Notes under the pieces: generated by a model
What the model saw: only the letters and a program-made list of their open reading frames with translations
Databases searched by the model: none
What the model was told of the DNA's origin: nothing
Program-made: the position numbers and the translations under genes
Shown: positions 1 to 8,597 of the stretch, piece after piece
Layout: each line of letters opens with the position of its first letter
How positions within the stretch are numbered: the first letter of the stretch is position 1
Origin: JACVRW01 sp963764665
GTDB taxonomy: Bacteria; Actinomycetota; Thermoleophilia; Solirubrobacterales; Thermoleophilaceae
Length of the DNA: 64,000 nt
Direction: 5' to 3'
Assembly (NCBI GenBank): GCA_963764665.1
Contig: CAVXTL010000008.1
Coordinates: 124,001-188,000 of the forward strand

Positions 1-1
1 C

Positions 2-1114
2 GACACCGAGGTCACGAGCCCGACGGACGACCTGGCGCCGCTCGGGATCATGAAGCTGAGCTACCAGAACATCCTCTACGGCTCCGGGATGGCCACCGGG
101 TTCTACTCGCCCAAGGGTGTCGACCCGGGCGCGGACCTGACCGGCTGGTTCGAGCTCGAGTCCGCGGGCGAGCCCTATGAAGGGAATCCGGCCATCCGCG
201 CGCTGTCGCGCGAGATCGCCCGCAACCACTCGGCGTACTACCTGAAGCTGAGCGGCCCGCCCTCTCCCACGCTTATCTCGAACGGCTTCACGGACGACCT
301 GTTCCCCGCCGACGAGGCGGTTCGATACGCGAACAGGGTCTTCGCGAAGTACCCGCGCGCCGCGATCTCGCAGCTGCACTTCGACTACGGGCATCCGCGC
401 GGCCAGGGCAAGGACGCCGACAGCGCCCTGCTGTCGAAGCGGATCCACCAGTGGTTCGACCACTACGTGAAGGGCAAGCGGGTGAAGGTGCTGCGCGGCG
501 TGGAGGCCCTGACCCAGACCTGCCCGCGCACCGCCCCCTCAGGCGGGCCTTACAGAGCCAAGACCTGGGACGCGCTGAGCCGCGGCGAGGTGCGCTTCGG
601 CGCCTCCGGCTCCCGCACGGTCCTGTCTACGTCGGGCAGCCAGGCGGTTTCGCGCGCGATCGACCCGATCACCGGCCAGGGCGCCTGCGCCAGCACGCCC
701 GCCGCGGACGAGGCCGGCACCGCCGCGTACCGCCTGCCGGCAGCCACCGGCAAGGGCTACACGCTGCTCGGCTCACCGGTGCTGAGCGCCCGCTTCGCCG
801 TCACCGGCCGCGAGCCGGCGCTGGCGGCCCGGCTCTGGGACGTCGCGCCCGGTGGCGCCACCCAGACCCTTGTGGCCCGCGCGCTCTACCGGCCCCGCCC
901 CGGCAAGCACCAGGTCTTCCAGCTGCACCCCAACGGCTGGCACTTCGCCGCCGGCCACGTGCCGAAGCTCGAGCTGGTGGGCCGCGACTCCCCCTACGGC
1001 CGCCCGTCGAACTTCGACTGGTCGATCGCCGTGTCCGACCTGAAGCTGCGCCTGCCGGTGCGCGAGAAGGCCGGCGGCGCGGTGAAGTCGCCGAAGCGCC
1101 CGTTCAGGCGCTAG
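2..1114 (+). CDS. CocE/NonD (peptidase S15) family hydrolase, C-terminal part
   Basis: The reading frame is open to the left edge, so the N-terminus, including the nucleophile serine, lies outside the window. The visible part holds the end of an alpha/beta-hydrolase core: a segment reading SNGFTDDLFP carries the expected acid, and DYGHPRGQGK carries the expected catalytic His. After it comes a beta-rich C-terminal domain of about 190 residues typical of X-Pro dipeptidyl-peptidase/CocE acylases. Such enzymes hydrolyse peptides, esters or amides; the substrate cannot be told here. The ATG at 50 is internal. The gene converges on sufB, with a hairpin-rich spacer between them. Confidence 0.72.
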   Translation, partial: DTEVTSPTDDLAPLGIMKLSYQNILYGSGMATGFYSPKGVDPGADLTGWFELESAGEPYEGNPAIRALSREIARNHSAYYLKLSGPPSPTLISNGFTDDLFPADEAVRYANRVFAKYPRAAISQLHFDYGHPRGQGKDADSALLSKRIHQWFDHYVKGKRVKVLRGVEALTQTCPRTAPSGGPYRAKTWDALSRGEVRFGASGSRTVLSTSGSQAVSRAIDPITGQGACASTPAADEAGTAAYRLPAATGKGYTLLGSPVLSARFAVTGREPALAARLWDVAPGGATQTLVARALYRPRPGKHQVFQLHPNGWHFAAGHVPKLELVGRDSPYGRPSNFDWSIAVSDLKLRLPVREKAGGAVKSPKRPFRR

Positions 1115-1123
1115 CGCGCAACG

Positions 1124-1162
1124 GCGCTCTAGCCGATTGAGCTCGCAGCGAGGCTAGAGCGC
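1124..1162. repeat. 11-bp perfect inverted repeat (hairpin) after hydrolase gene
   Basis: GCGCTCTAGCC (1124-1134) and GGCTAGAGCGC (1152-1162) are exact reverse complements with a 17-nt loop. It lies 10 nt after the hydrolase stop codon and is followed by GAAAACC rather than a T-run. It may be a terminator-like hairpin for the convergent pair. The 11-mer CTCTAGCCGAT at 1127-1137 recurs exactly at 1251-1261, across the sufB stop codon. Confidence 0.7.
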
Positions 1163-1164
1163 GA

Positions 1165-1244
1165 AAACCGAGCTGGGCGGTGGACGCAGGGAGCGACGCG
1201 TGCATCGCACGCGAGCGACCGAGGACGACGCCCAGCGAAGGTTT
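1165..1244. repeat. Nested palindromic intergenic element
   Basis: Three nested complementary pairs fill the gap before sufB: AAACC (1165) with GGTTT (1240), GCTGGGCG (1172-1179) with CGCCCAGC (1229-1236), and an apical CGCGTGC (1197-1203) with GCACGCG (1207-1213) around an ATC loop. The whole could fold as an 80-nt stem with internal loops. With the preceding hairpin it looks like a compact mobile or dispersed palindromic element, but only one copy is visible here. Confidence 0.55.
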
Positions 1245-1252
1245 GCAGCCCT

Positions 1253-2653
1253 CTAGCCGATGCTGTCGACCATCTCCAGCTGGATGAGCCTGTTGAGCTC
1301 GACGGCGTACTCCATCGGCAGCTCCTTCGTGACCGGCTCGATGAAGCCGTTCACGATCATCGCCGCCGCCTCTTCCTCGGTCAGTCCACGGGACTGGAGG
1401 TAGAAGAGCTGCTCGTCGGAGATCTTGCCGACCACGGCCTCGTGGGCGACGGTCACGTGCGGGTTCTGGATCTGGATGTCAGGCCAGGTGTCCGAGCGTG
1501 AGCGGTCGTCCATCATCAGGCCGTCGCACTGCACGCGGGCCTTCGAGCCCTGTGAGTTGTGGCCCATCCGGACCAGGCCGCGGTAGCCCATGATCCCGCC
1601 GTCCTTGGAGATGGACTTGGCGAGGATGTTCGACGTGGTGTTGGGCGCGAGGTGCAGGACCTTGGCGCCGGTGTCCTTCCATACGTCGCCGGAGGCGACG
1701 CCCACGTTCAGGTGGTCGGCGCGGGCGTACTCGCCCATCAGGAAGGAGCCCGGGTAGAGCATTACCTTCTTGGCGCCCATCGAGCCTCCGACCCACTCCA
1801 CCGTGCCGTGCGCCTCGACGATGGCGCGCTTCGTGTTGAGGTTGAAGACGTCCTTCGACCAGTTCTGGACCGTCGTGTAGCGGGCCTTGGCGCCCTCCTT
1901 CACGAAGATCTCGACGACCGCGGAGTGCATCGAGTTGACCGAGTAGGTCTGTGCGGTGCAGCCCTCGATGTAGTTCAGCTCGGAGCCCTCGTCGGCGATG
2001 ATGAGCGTGTGCTCGAAGGTGCCCTCGCCGGAGCCCTCCATGCGGAAGTAGGCCTGAAGCGGTAGGTCGACCTTCACGTCCTTGGGGACGTAGAGGAACG
2101 AGCCGCCCGACCAGACGGCGCCGTGCAGCGCCGAGAACTTGTTGTCCTGCGGCGGCACGCACTTGTTCATGAAGTGCTCGCGCACGAGGTCCTCGTGCTC
2201 GGTGACCGCCGTGTCCATGGCGCAGAAGAGGATGCCCTGGTCGGCGTACTCCTTCTTGAGGCCCTCGTAGAAGGGCTCCTGGCGCCACGTGCCGACCACG
2301 CCAGCGAGGTGCTCGCGCTCCGCCTGGGGGATGCCGAGCGCCTCGTAGGTGTCCTTGATGTTCGAGGGGACGTCGTCCCAGCTGTCGTACATGCCGGCCT
2401 CGGGCGGCGAGTACAGGACGAGCGTCGAGAGATCGAGGTCGGACAGGTCCACGCCCCAGGTGGGGATGGGCTTGCGCTCGAAGATCTCATACGACTTGAT
2501 CCGCTTCTCGCGCATCCACTCGGGCTCGCCCTTGATGCGCGACAGCTCGTCGATGACCTCGCGGGAGATTCCCGTGCGGGCCACCAGCTGTCCCTGCTCG
2601 TTCTCCTTGATCGCGCTAGGCCGCGCGATTCTCGTCTTGTCGGTACTAGCCAT
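1253..2653 (-). CDS. sufB: Fe-S cluster assembly scaffold SufB
   Basis: This 466-residue protein has full SufB length. SufB forms the SufBC2D scaffold on which Fe-S clusters are built from sulfur delivered by SufS/SufU. The SUFBD core is recognisable throughout, including the QCDGLMMDDRS and QIQNPHVTVAHEAVVGKISDEQLFYLQSRGL segments in its second half and the usual Leu/Met-rich end. Start is ATG at 2653. The other SUF genes sit about 5.5 kb away in one operon (8,216-12,322), so sufB is detached here and has its own promoter region facing futA across a 111-bp gap. Confidence 0.97.
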   Translation of the reverse strand: MASTDKTRIARPSAIKENEQGQLVARTGISREVIDELSRIKGEPEWMREKRIKSYEIFERKPIPTWGVDLSDLDLSTLVLYSPPEAGMYDSWDDVPSNIKDTYEALGIPQAEREHLAGVVGTWRQEPFYEGLKKEYADQGILFCAMDTAVTEHEDLVREHFMNKCVPPQDNKFSALHGAVWSGGSFLYVPKDVKVDLPLQAYFRMEGSGEGTFEHTLIIADEGSELNYIEGCTAQTYSVNSMHSAVVEIFVKEGAKARYTTVQNWSKDVFNLNTKRAIVEAHGTVEWVGGSMGAKKVMLYPGSFLMGEYARADHLNVGVASGDVWKDTGAKVLHLAPNTTSNILAKSISKDGGIMGYRGLVRMGHNSQGSKARVQCDGLMMDDRSRSDTWPDIQIQNPHVTVAHEAVVGKISDEQLFYLQSRGLTEEEAAAMIVNGFIEPVTKELPMEYAVELNRLIQLEMVDSIG

Positions 2654-2744
2654 TAGCTCCCAAATCCAATTCCGAGGTCCGAGATAGGCATTCTAACGAT
2701 CCCGGGGACGTTTGCCGACCCTCGTGGTGACCTCCACGCAGCCG

Positions 2745-2760
2745 GTTAGGGTACCCTAAC
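2745..2760. promoter_or_regulatory. Putative iron-dependent repressor (DtxR/IdeR-type) box
   Basis: GTTAGGGTACCCTAAC is a perfect 16-bp palindrome ending 4 nt before the futA start codon. The TTAGG/CCTAA half-sites are those of DtxR/IdeR boxes, and the downstream operon is a ferric-iron importer. Binding here would block the start region of futABC. The site is also upstream of the divergent sufB (93 nt from its start), so it could affect that gene too. The palindrome is seen; the regulator is inferred. Confidence 0.7.
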
Positions 2761-2764
2761 GCGC

Positions 2765-3793
2765 GTGTCCCGCAGGAGGCTGATCACGCTGGTCGCGGTG
2801 GGCGCGGTGGTCATCGTGGCCGGGTTCGTGGGTGTGGTCGTGGCCACCTCCGGCTCGTCCTCGGATCGGCTCGTGGTCTACACCGCGCGGTCGCATTACG
2901 GCGAGGAGGAGCCGTTCAAGCAGTTCGCCGCCGACACGGACACGAAGCTCACGCTATTCGGCGGTGAGGCCTCCGAGCTCTACGAGCGCATCAGCAGCGA
3001 GGGCGACGAGACGCGCGCCGACATGCTGATCACCGTCGACGCCGCGAACCTCTGGCGCGCCACCGAGGCGGGGCTGCTCGAGAAGGTGAACGACCCCGAG
3101 CTGAACCGCAACGTGCCCGCCGACCTGCGCGATCCGGACGGCCACTGGTTCGGGCTCACCGTGCGAGCGCGCACGATCATGCGCTCCACCGAGCGCGTGA
3201 GCCCCGACGCCGCCACGACCTACGACGACCTGGGCGACCCGCGATGGAAGGGCAAGCTCTGCCTGCGCTCGGGTACCAGCGACTACAACGTGTCGTTCAT
3301 CGCCGACCGGCTCGCCAAGGACGGGCAGGCCAAGACGGAGGCGATGCTCCGGCGCTGGATGGCCAACGATCCCGAGATCCTGGGCTCGGACGTGGATGTG
3401 CTCGACGCGATCGCCGACGGGCAATGCGACGTGGGCCTGACCAACTCGTACTACCTGGGCCGCGAGCTCGAGGAGGACCCGGACTTCCCGGTGGCGCCGG
3501 TGTGGGCCGACCAGGACGGGCGCGGCACGCACGTGAACCTGTCCGGCCTCGGCGTGGTCAAGGGCACCGACCAGCGCTCCACGGGCATCGAGCTGATGCG
3601 CTACCTCACCGAGCCGGCGCAGCAGCGCGTGTTCGCGCACAACAACTTCGAGTTCGCGGCCGACCCGGACGTGGCTCCCGCCGAGGAGATCGCCCAGTTC
3701 GGCACGTTCAAGCGCGACCCGATCGACGTTCAGGGCGCCGGTGAGAACCTCGAGAACGCGCTGCAGCTGATGGAAGAGGTTGGGTGGGACTGA
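2765..3793 (+). CDS. futA: Ferric-iron ABC transporter, substrate-binding protein (FutA/FbpA type)
   Basis: This 342-residue extracytoplasmic binding protein captures Fe(III) for the permease and ATPase that follow. An N-terminal membrane segment (about residues 6-27) acts as anchor or signal; no lipobox Cys is visible. The mature start LVVYTARSHY and the paired tyrosines in TNSYYLGRE (residues 229-230) match iron-coordinating positions of FbpA/FutA proteins. The start is GTG at 2765, directly behind the putative iron box. It overlaps futB by 10 nt, so translational coupling is likely. Confidence 0.9.
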   Translation: MSRRRLITLVAVGAVVIVAGFVGVVVATSGSSSDRLVVYTARSHYGEEEPFKQFAADTDTKLTLFGGEASELYERISSEGDETRADMLITVDAANLWRATEAGLLEKVNDPELNRNVPADLRDPDGHWFGLTVRARTIMRSTERVSPDAATTYDDLGDPRWKGKLCLRSGTSDYNVSFIADRLAKDGQAKTEAMLRRWMANDPEILGSDVDVLDAIADGQCDVGLTNSYYLGRELEEDPDFPVAPVWADQDGRGTHVNLSGLGVVKGTDQRSTGIELMRYLTEPAQQRVFAHNNFEFAADPDVAPAEEIAQFGTFKRDPIDVQGAGENLENALQLMEEVGWD

Positions 3794-5421
3794 TCCCCAC
3801 CCGGCGGCGGCCGGACGGAGCCACCGTCCTGACCGTGGCCCTCGCAGTGCTGATAGCCGGACCGCTGGTGGGGCTCCCGCTGAGCTTCATCGTGGCGCCG
3901 GGCGAGCTGTCCAAGTACTCCGGGTTCCTGCCCGAGGCGATCGAGGCCACGGCGGTCCTGCTCGTCGGGGTCGGGTTCGGCACCCTCCTGCTGGGCACCT
4001 CGCTGGCCGCGCTCGTGTCGTTCTGCGACTTCCCCGGGCGCTCCTGGATCGAATGGATCCTCGTGCTGCCGCTGGCCATGCCCGGCTACGTGTTCACGCT
4101 GTTCGCGCTCGGCCTGGACGTGCCCGGCGTGCGCTCGTCCTTCGGGGCGGTCTGCATCTTCACGCTCGTCCTCTACCCGTACGTCTACCTGCTGGCGCGC
4201 GCCTCCTTCCTCAGCCAGTCGCGCACGCTCCTGGAGGCGGCTCGCGGGCTCGGGATGTCGCGCGGGAGGGCGATCGTGAGAGTCGCGCTGCCACTCGCGC
4301 GACCGGCGATCTTCGGCGGGGTGGCCCTGGCCCTGATGGAGGCACTGGCCGACTTCGGGACGGTGAACCTCCTCGGCGTGCGCACGTTCACCGACGCGAT
4401 CTATCGCGTCTGGTTCAACGCGTTCGACCGCGAGGCGGCCATGCAGTTCGCGACGCTGCTCGTGTCGGTGACCCTCATGCTGCTCCTGCTCGAGCGCCTG
4501 GCCCGCGGCCGCGCGCGCTTCCATCACAGCGCCTCTCGCGGCGACCTCGTGCCGGCGATCCGCCTGCGCGGCCCGGCGGCCGTGGCGGCCGTGGTGGGCC
4601 CGCTCGCGTTGGTGGGCCTGGTGGTGGCGGCGCCGCTGGCGCAGCTCGGGGTCTGGTCGGTCCAGTCGATCCAGGACGGCCTGCTGACCCCCGAGTTCGC
4701 CTCGGCGGCCCGCAACAGCCTGCTGCTGTCCACGATGAGCGCCGTGCTCGTGCCGATCGTGGCGCTGGCGCTCGCGTACGGGGTGCGGACGAGCCGCTCG
4801 AGGACGGCGGGCGGCGCGGCGCGGGTGGCTACGATCGGCTACGGCCTCCCGGGGTCGGTCGTGGCGGTGGCCGTGATCGTGCCCCTGGCCTGGGTCGACC
4901 ACCGCGTCGGCGACGCGGCAGAATCGCTCTTCGGCCTGGACACCGGCCTGATCTTCACCGGAACCGTGATCGGACTCTTCTGCGCCTACCTCGTTCGCTT
5001 CCTGGCACTCGCCTGGGGGGCGGTCGAGTCGAGCCTGCTGCGGATACCGCGCGACCTGGACGAGGCGGCGCGCGGCCTGGGCGCGGACCGCATCGACCTG
5101 GTCGCGCGCGTGCACGTGCCCCTGATGCGCACCGGCCTGCTCACCGCCGCGCTGCTCGTGTTCACCGAGGTGATGAAGGAGCTTCCGGCCACGCTCCTGC
5201 TGCGCCCGCTCGACGGCGACACTCTGGCGGTCGCGGTCTGGCAGGCCACCACCGAGTCGCTGTTCGAGACCGCCGCGCTCCCGGCGCTGCTGATCGTGGT
5301 GGTTGGGCTGCTGCCGGTGGCGCTGATGATCCGGCTGTCGGGCCGCGGCGGCACCGAGCTCGAGGCGGCGCAGGCGGCCGGAAGCTGGGCCGAGGTCGAG
5401 CGTGAGGCGGTGCCGGCGTGA
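3784..5421 (+). CDS. futB: Ferric-iron ABC transporter, fused permease (FutB/FbpB type)
   Basis: A 545-residue membrane protein with two tandem six-helix permease halves, as in FbpB. Each half carries an EAA coupling loop: EAARGLGMSRGRAIVRVALP in the first and EAARGLGADRIDLVARVHVP in the second. These loops contact the ATPase dimer. The GTG start lies 10 nt inside futA and the stop overlaps futC as GTGA. It forms the iron channel of the FutABC importer. No frameshift or truncation is seen. Confidence 0.93.
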   Translation: MGLIPTRRRPDGATVLTVALAVLIAGPLVGLPLSFIVAPGELSKYSGFLPEAIEATAVLLVGVGFGTLLLGTSLAALVSFCDFPGRSWIEWILVLPLAMPGYVFTLFALGLDVPGVRSSFGAVCIFTLVLYPYVYLLARASFLSQSRTLLEAARGLGMSRGRAIVRVALPLARPAIFGGVALALMEALADFGTVNLLGVRTFTDAIYRVWFNAFDREAAMQFATLLVSVTLMLLLLERLARGRARFHHSASRGDLVPAIRLRGPAAVAAVVGPLALVGLVVAAPLAQLGVWSVQSIQDGLLTPEFASAARNSLLLSTMSAVLVPIVALALAYGVRTSRSRTAGGAARVATIGYGLPGSVVAVAVIVPLAWVDHRVGDAAESLFGLDTGLIFTGTVIGLFCAYLVRFLALAWGAVESSLLRIPRDLDEAARGLGADRIDLVARVHVPLMRTGLLTAALLVFTEVMKELPATLLLRPLDGDTLAVAVWQATTESLFETAALPALLIVVVGLLPVALMIRLSGRGGTELEAAQAAGSWAEVEREAVPA

Positions 5422-6443
5422 GCGACGTGGTGCTCAGCGGCGTGGTCAAGTCCTTCGGACCGGTGCGCGCGGTGCAGGACGTGAGCCTCGAGATCGAGCG
5501 GGGCGAGCTGATGGCAGTGCTCGGACCGTCCGGCTGCGGCAAGACCACCCTGCTCCGGCTCGTGGCCGGCTTCGAGCGCCCGGACGAAGGACGGATCTCG
5601 GTCGGCGGCCGTGAGCTGGCCGGGCCCGAGACCTTCGTGATGCCCGAGAACCGCAGGGTGGGCATCGTCTTTCAGGACTACGCGCTGTTCCCGCACCTGA
5701 CGGTGAAGGCGAACGTGGCTTTCGGGCTGACCCGGCGCGAGCGCGACGAGCGCGAGCGCCTGACGCAGCGCACCCTCGAGTTGGTGGGGCTGCAGCACAA
5801 GGCCGAGCGCCATCCCCACGAGCTGTCGGGGGGCGAGCGCCAGCGGGTGGCGCTGGCCCGCGCGCTCGCGCCCGCACCGGAGTTGATCCTGCTGGACGAG
5901 CCGTTCTCGAGCCTCGACGCGACGCTCCGCGCCGGGCTGCGCCGGGAGGTGGAGCTGATCCTGCGCGACGCCGGCGCCACGGCGCTGCTCGTGACGCACG
6001 ACCAGGAGGAGGCGCTCTCGCTGGCCGACCGGCTGGCCGTGATGCGCGAGGGGCGCATAGTCCAGGTGGGCGCCCCGCAGGAGGTCTACGGGCGCCCCGC
6101 CAACCGCTGGACCGCGGGGTTCGTGGGGGACGTGAACGTGCTTGCCGGGGTGGCGCACGGCTCGGGCGTGGAGACCGAGCTCGGCGTGTTCGACGTGGGG
6201 GCTCCCGCCGACGGCGCGGTGCACGTGGCGGTGCGCCCGGAGCAGCTCGAGCTGCGCCCCGACCAGAGCGGCAACGCGGAGGTGGTGGCACGCGAGTTCC
6301 GCGGCCACGACGTTCTCTACCGCCTGCGTCACGAGGGCGGACGCACCCTGCTGGTGCAGCTGCCCTCGCTCGAGGTCCACGATGTGGGCGCGCGGGTGTT
6401 CGTGCGCCCGGTGCCGGACACGGTCACATGCCTCGTCGACTAG
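5418..6443 (+). CDS. futC: Ferric-iron ABC transporter, ATP-binding protein (FutC/FbpC type)
   Basis: This 341-residue ATPase powers the FutAB importer. Walker A GPSGCGKTT is at residues 36-44, the Q-loop in FQDYALFPHLT at about 85-95, the signature LSGGE at 136-140, Walker B LILLDEP at 156-162 and the H-loop His at 194. A TOBE-like domain of about 110 residues follows, as in Fe(III), sulfate and polyamine ATPases. It starts at GTG 5418 in a GTGA overlap with futB. Its 3' end overlaps the next gene by 16 nt. Confidence 0.94.
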   Translation: MSDVVLSGVVKSFGPVRAVQDVSLEIERGELMAVLGPSGCGKTTLLRLVAGFERPDEGRISVGGRELAGPETFVMPENRRVGIVFQDYALFPHLTVKANVAFGLTRRERDERERLTQRTLELVGLQHKAERHPHELSGGERQRVALARALAPAPELILLDEPFSSLDATLRAGLRREVELILRDAGATALLVTHDQEEALSLADRLAVMREGRIVQVGAPQEVYGRPANRWTAGFVGDVNVLAGVAHGSGVETELGVFDVGAPADGAVHVAVRPEQLELRPDQSGNAEVVAREFRGHDVLYRLRHEGGRTLLVQLPSLEVHDVGARVFVRPVPDTVTCLVD

Positions 6444-7906
6444 CCCTTGCCGCCGTTGCGGCCCTCGCGACGCTTGCGATGGCCATCCCGGCGGCTGCCC
6501 GCCCCGCCACCATCCCGGCCCTGCGGGAGTGGCGCGCGGCGCCCGGGACCTTCGTCCTGCGCGACTCGGCCCGGATCGTCGTGCCCGCCGGCGGACCGCT
6601 GGCCGAGGCGCGGCTGCTGGCGGCCGATCTCGGCCGGCGCCACCCGGTGCTCGCCGGCGCAGCCGCGCAGCCCGGGGACATCGAGCTGGCGCTCGGCGCT
6701 TCCGACCGGAAGCTGGGACGAGAGGGATACCGGCTCGAGGTGGGCTCCGTGCTTCGCATCGAGGCGCGCACCGCCGCCGGCGCCTTCTACGGTACGCGCA
6801 GCGTCGTCCAGCTCCTGCGGCGCAAGCAGTCGATACCGGCGGGCACGGCACGCGACTGGCCCCGCTACCCCGAGCGCGGGCTGATGCTGGACAACGGCCG
6901 CAGGTACTTCACACCGCGCTGGCTGCGCGCCCGGGTCCGCGAGCTCGCGGACCTCAAGCTCAATCAGCTGCACCTGCACTTCTCCGACGACCAGGGCTTC
7001 CGGATCGCCAGCCGCTCGCACCCCGAGATCGTGTCCAACCCGCACCTCACGAAGCGCCAGGTGCGGAGCCTCGTGGCGTACGCGGGCGCGCGTCACATCC
7101 GGGTGATCCCGGAGATCGACATGCCGGGCCACATGCGCGCGGCGCTGGCGCGCCACCCCGATCTCCGCCTCTCCCCGACGCGACTCGACGTGACCAATCC
7201 GGCGGCGCGCCGCTTCGCGCGTGAGCTGATCCTCGAGTACCTCGACCTCTTCCCCGGGCGCTACTGGCACGGCGGGGCCGACGAGTACCTGCTGCCGGCT
7301 GACTACGCGCTCTACCCGCAGCTCGAGCGATACGCCCGCGCGCGCCACGGCCCCCGGGCGAACGGGGGCGACGCCTACCTCGACTTCATCAACTGGATGG
7401 ACCGGCTCGTGCGCTCGCGCGGGCGGACGCTGCGGGTGTGGAACGACGGGCTGTCCGACGGCAGCGCGGTGAAGCTGCGCCGCGACATCGTGGTGGACTG
7501 GTGGGCCGGCCACACCGGCCCCGGTCCTCGCACGCTCATCAGGCAGGGCCACCGCATCCTGAACGCCGGCTGGTGGCCCACCTACTACGTGGTCGGGGCA
7601 CTCGGCGGGCTCCACGCCTCGATGCGCATCGCCTACGAGACATGGGCGGTCAACCGCTTCCACGGTCTGGCGTTCGGCCTCGAGCCGCCGGGCACCCCGC
7701 CCGTGGTCCTGCCGCGCGGCCTGCGGCGCAACCTGGGCTCGGAGCTGCACGTCTGGAACGACGACCCCGACGGCGAGACCGACGCCCAGACCGCGCGCGG
7801 CATCGCGCCGAGGTTGCGCGTGCTCGCTCAGAAGACATGGGACTCACCGCTGCCGGTGCGGCGCTACAGCGCCTTCCAGCGCCTGGCCAATAGGCTGCGC
7901 CCATGA
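6428..7906 (+). CDS. Exported beta-N-acetylhexosaminidase, GH20 family
   Basis: A 492-residue secreted glycosidase expected to remove terminal GlcNAc/GalNAc from chitin- or peptidoglycan-derived sugars. A signal peptide (about residues 1-25, ending AAARP) is followed by a GH20b-like domain (30-145) and the TIM barrel from about 148. The catalytic Asp-Glu pair is D285-E286 in HGGADEY; the family usually reads H-x-G-G-D-E, so one residue is inserted or shifted. LHLHFSDDQGF and EIDMPGH are other family signatures. It overlaps futC by 16 nt and the next gene by 4 nt, so it travels on the iron-transport transcript although its function is unrelated. Confidence 0.85.
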   Translation: MPRRLALAAVAALATLAMAIPAAARPATIPALREWRAAPGTFVLRDSARIVVPAGGPLAEARLLAADLGRRHPVLAGAAAQPGDIELALGASDRKLGREGYRLEVGSVLRIEARTAAGAFYGTRSVVQLLRRKQSIPAGTARDWPRYPERGLMLDNGRRYFTPRWLRARVRELADLKLNQLHLHFSDDQGFRIASRSHPEIVSNPHLTKRQVRSLVAYAGARHIRVIPEIDMPGHMRAALARHPDLRLSPTRLDVTNPAARRFARELILEYLDLFPGRYWHGGADEYLLPADYALYPQLERYARARHGPRANGGDAYLDFINWMDRLVRSRGRTLRVWNDGLSDGSAVKLRRDIVVDWWAGHTGPGPRTLIRQGHRILNAGWWPTYYVVGALGGLHASMRIAYETWAVNRFHGLAFGLEPPGTPPVVLPRGLRRNLGSELHVWNDDPDGETDAQTARGIAPRLRVLAQKTWDSPLPVRRYSAFQRLANRLRP

Positions 7907-8211
7907 AGCTCTACGTCTGCTGGGGCACGTTCCGCTCCCCGCGCCCGGGGGGACACCCGTGCCGCAACGCCCACGAGGCACTCCTGGAGGCCGGCTGGGA
8001 CCCCGACGTCGAGCGTGTCTACGGCCTCGGCGTGCTCGGCGACGGGCTCAACCCGACGCGCGCCAAGGTCCGCGAGCTGACCGGCCAGAACTTCGTGCCG
8101 GTGCTCGTGACCGACGAGGACGAGATCATCCAGGACTCGAGCAAGATCATCGCCTGGGCCAAGGCCAACCCCGCCACCGCGTCCGACAGGTCGGCCGCCG
8201 CCGCGAGCTAG
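7903..8211 (+). CDS. Glutaredoxin/GST-N-like thioredoxin-fold protein
   Basis: A 102-residue single-domain protein beginning MKLYVCWGTFRSP with a following HPCRNAHEALLEAGW. This matches the first beta strand and helix of glutathione S-transferase N-terminal or glutaredoxin-like domains. FVPVLVTDEDEIIQDSSKII supplies the cis-Pro and acidic-Ser elements of that fold. Cys6 and the Cys near residue 24 are not a classical CxxC pair. The ATG overlaps the preceding stop as ATGA. It ends 5 nt before the convergent sufU. A thiol-redox role near Fe-S genes is plausible but inferred. Confidence 0.65.
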   Translation: MKLYVCWGTFRSPRPGGHPCRNAHEALLEAGWDPDVERVYGLGVLGDGLNPTRAKVRELTGQNFVPVLVTDEDEIIQDSSKIIAWAKANPATASDRSAAAAS

Positions 8212-8215
8212 GGGC

Positions 8216-8596
8216 CTACTCGGGCCAGGAGGCGTCGCCGGTGGCGGCGCCGCGCATGACCTTGAGCGAGAGCAGCGCGCACTTTCGGCGCGTGGGGGAG
8301 ATCTCGATGCCGAGCTGTTCGATCACCCAGTCGGCTCCCAGCCGTCCGACCTCCTCGACGGACATGCCCTTGAGCTCCTCGGAGGTGATCGACGCGGCAG
8401 CCTGCGAGATCGCGCAGCCCTGTCCGTGGAAGCGCAGGTCGGCGACCTTCCCGTCGACCACCACCACGTGAACGCCCAGCTCGTCGCCGCAGAGCGGGTT
8501 GTGGTCGTGCCACTCGAGGTCGTGGGGGTCGAGCTCGCCGAAGTTCCGCGGGCTCTTGTAGTGGTCGAGGATGTAGTCCCTGTAGAGCGCGTCCAC
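8216..8596 (-). CDS. sufU: Fe-S assembly sulfur-transfer protein SufU
   Basis: A 126-residue IscU-like fold protein that accepts persulfide sulfur from SufS. The zinc/sulfur ligands are all present: Cys36 and Asp38 (NPLCGDE), Cys61 (GQGCAIS) and Cys106 (RRKCALL). I chose the GTG at 8596, 1 nt after the sufS stop, because VDALYRDYILDHYKSPRN is the conserved SufU N-terminus; upstream sequence in this frame is sufS in another frame. Slightly shorter than many SufU proteins but no motif is missing. It is the last gene of the rrf2-sufCDSU operon. Confidence 0.93.
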   Translation of the reverse strand: MDALYRDYILDHYKSPRNFGELDPHDLEWHDHNPLCGDELGVHVVVVDGKVADLRFHGQGCAISQAAASITSEELKGMSVEEVGRLGADWVIEQLGIEISPTRRKCALLSLKVMRGAATGDASWPE

Positions 8597-8597
8597 G

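Noticed and set aside
3780..5405. Long alternative-frame ORFs over futB, asnB, hyuA, guaA and others
   Set aside because: They are Arg/Ala/Pro/Gly-rich shadows caused by high GC; the real frames carry clear domains.
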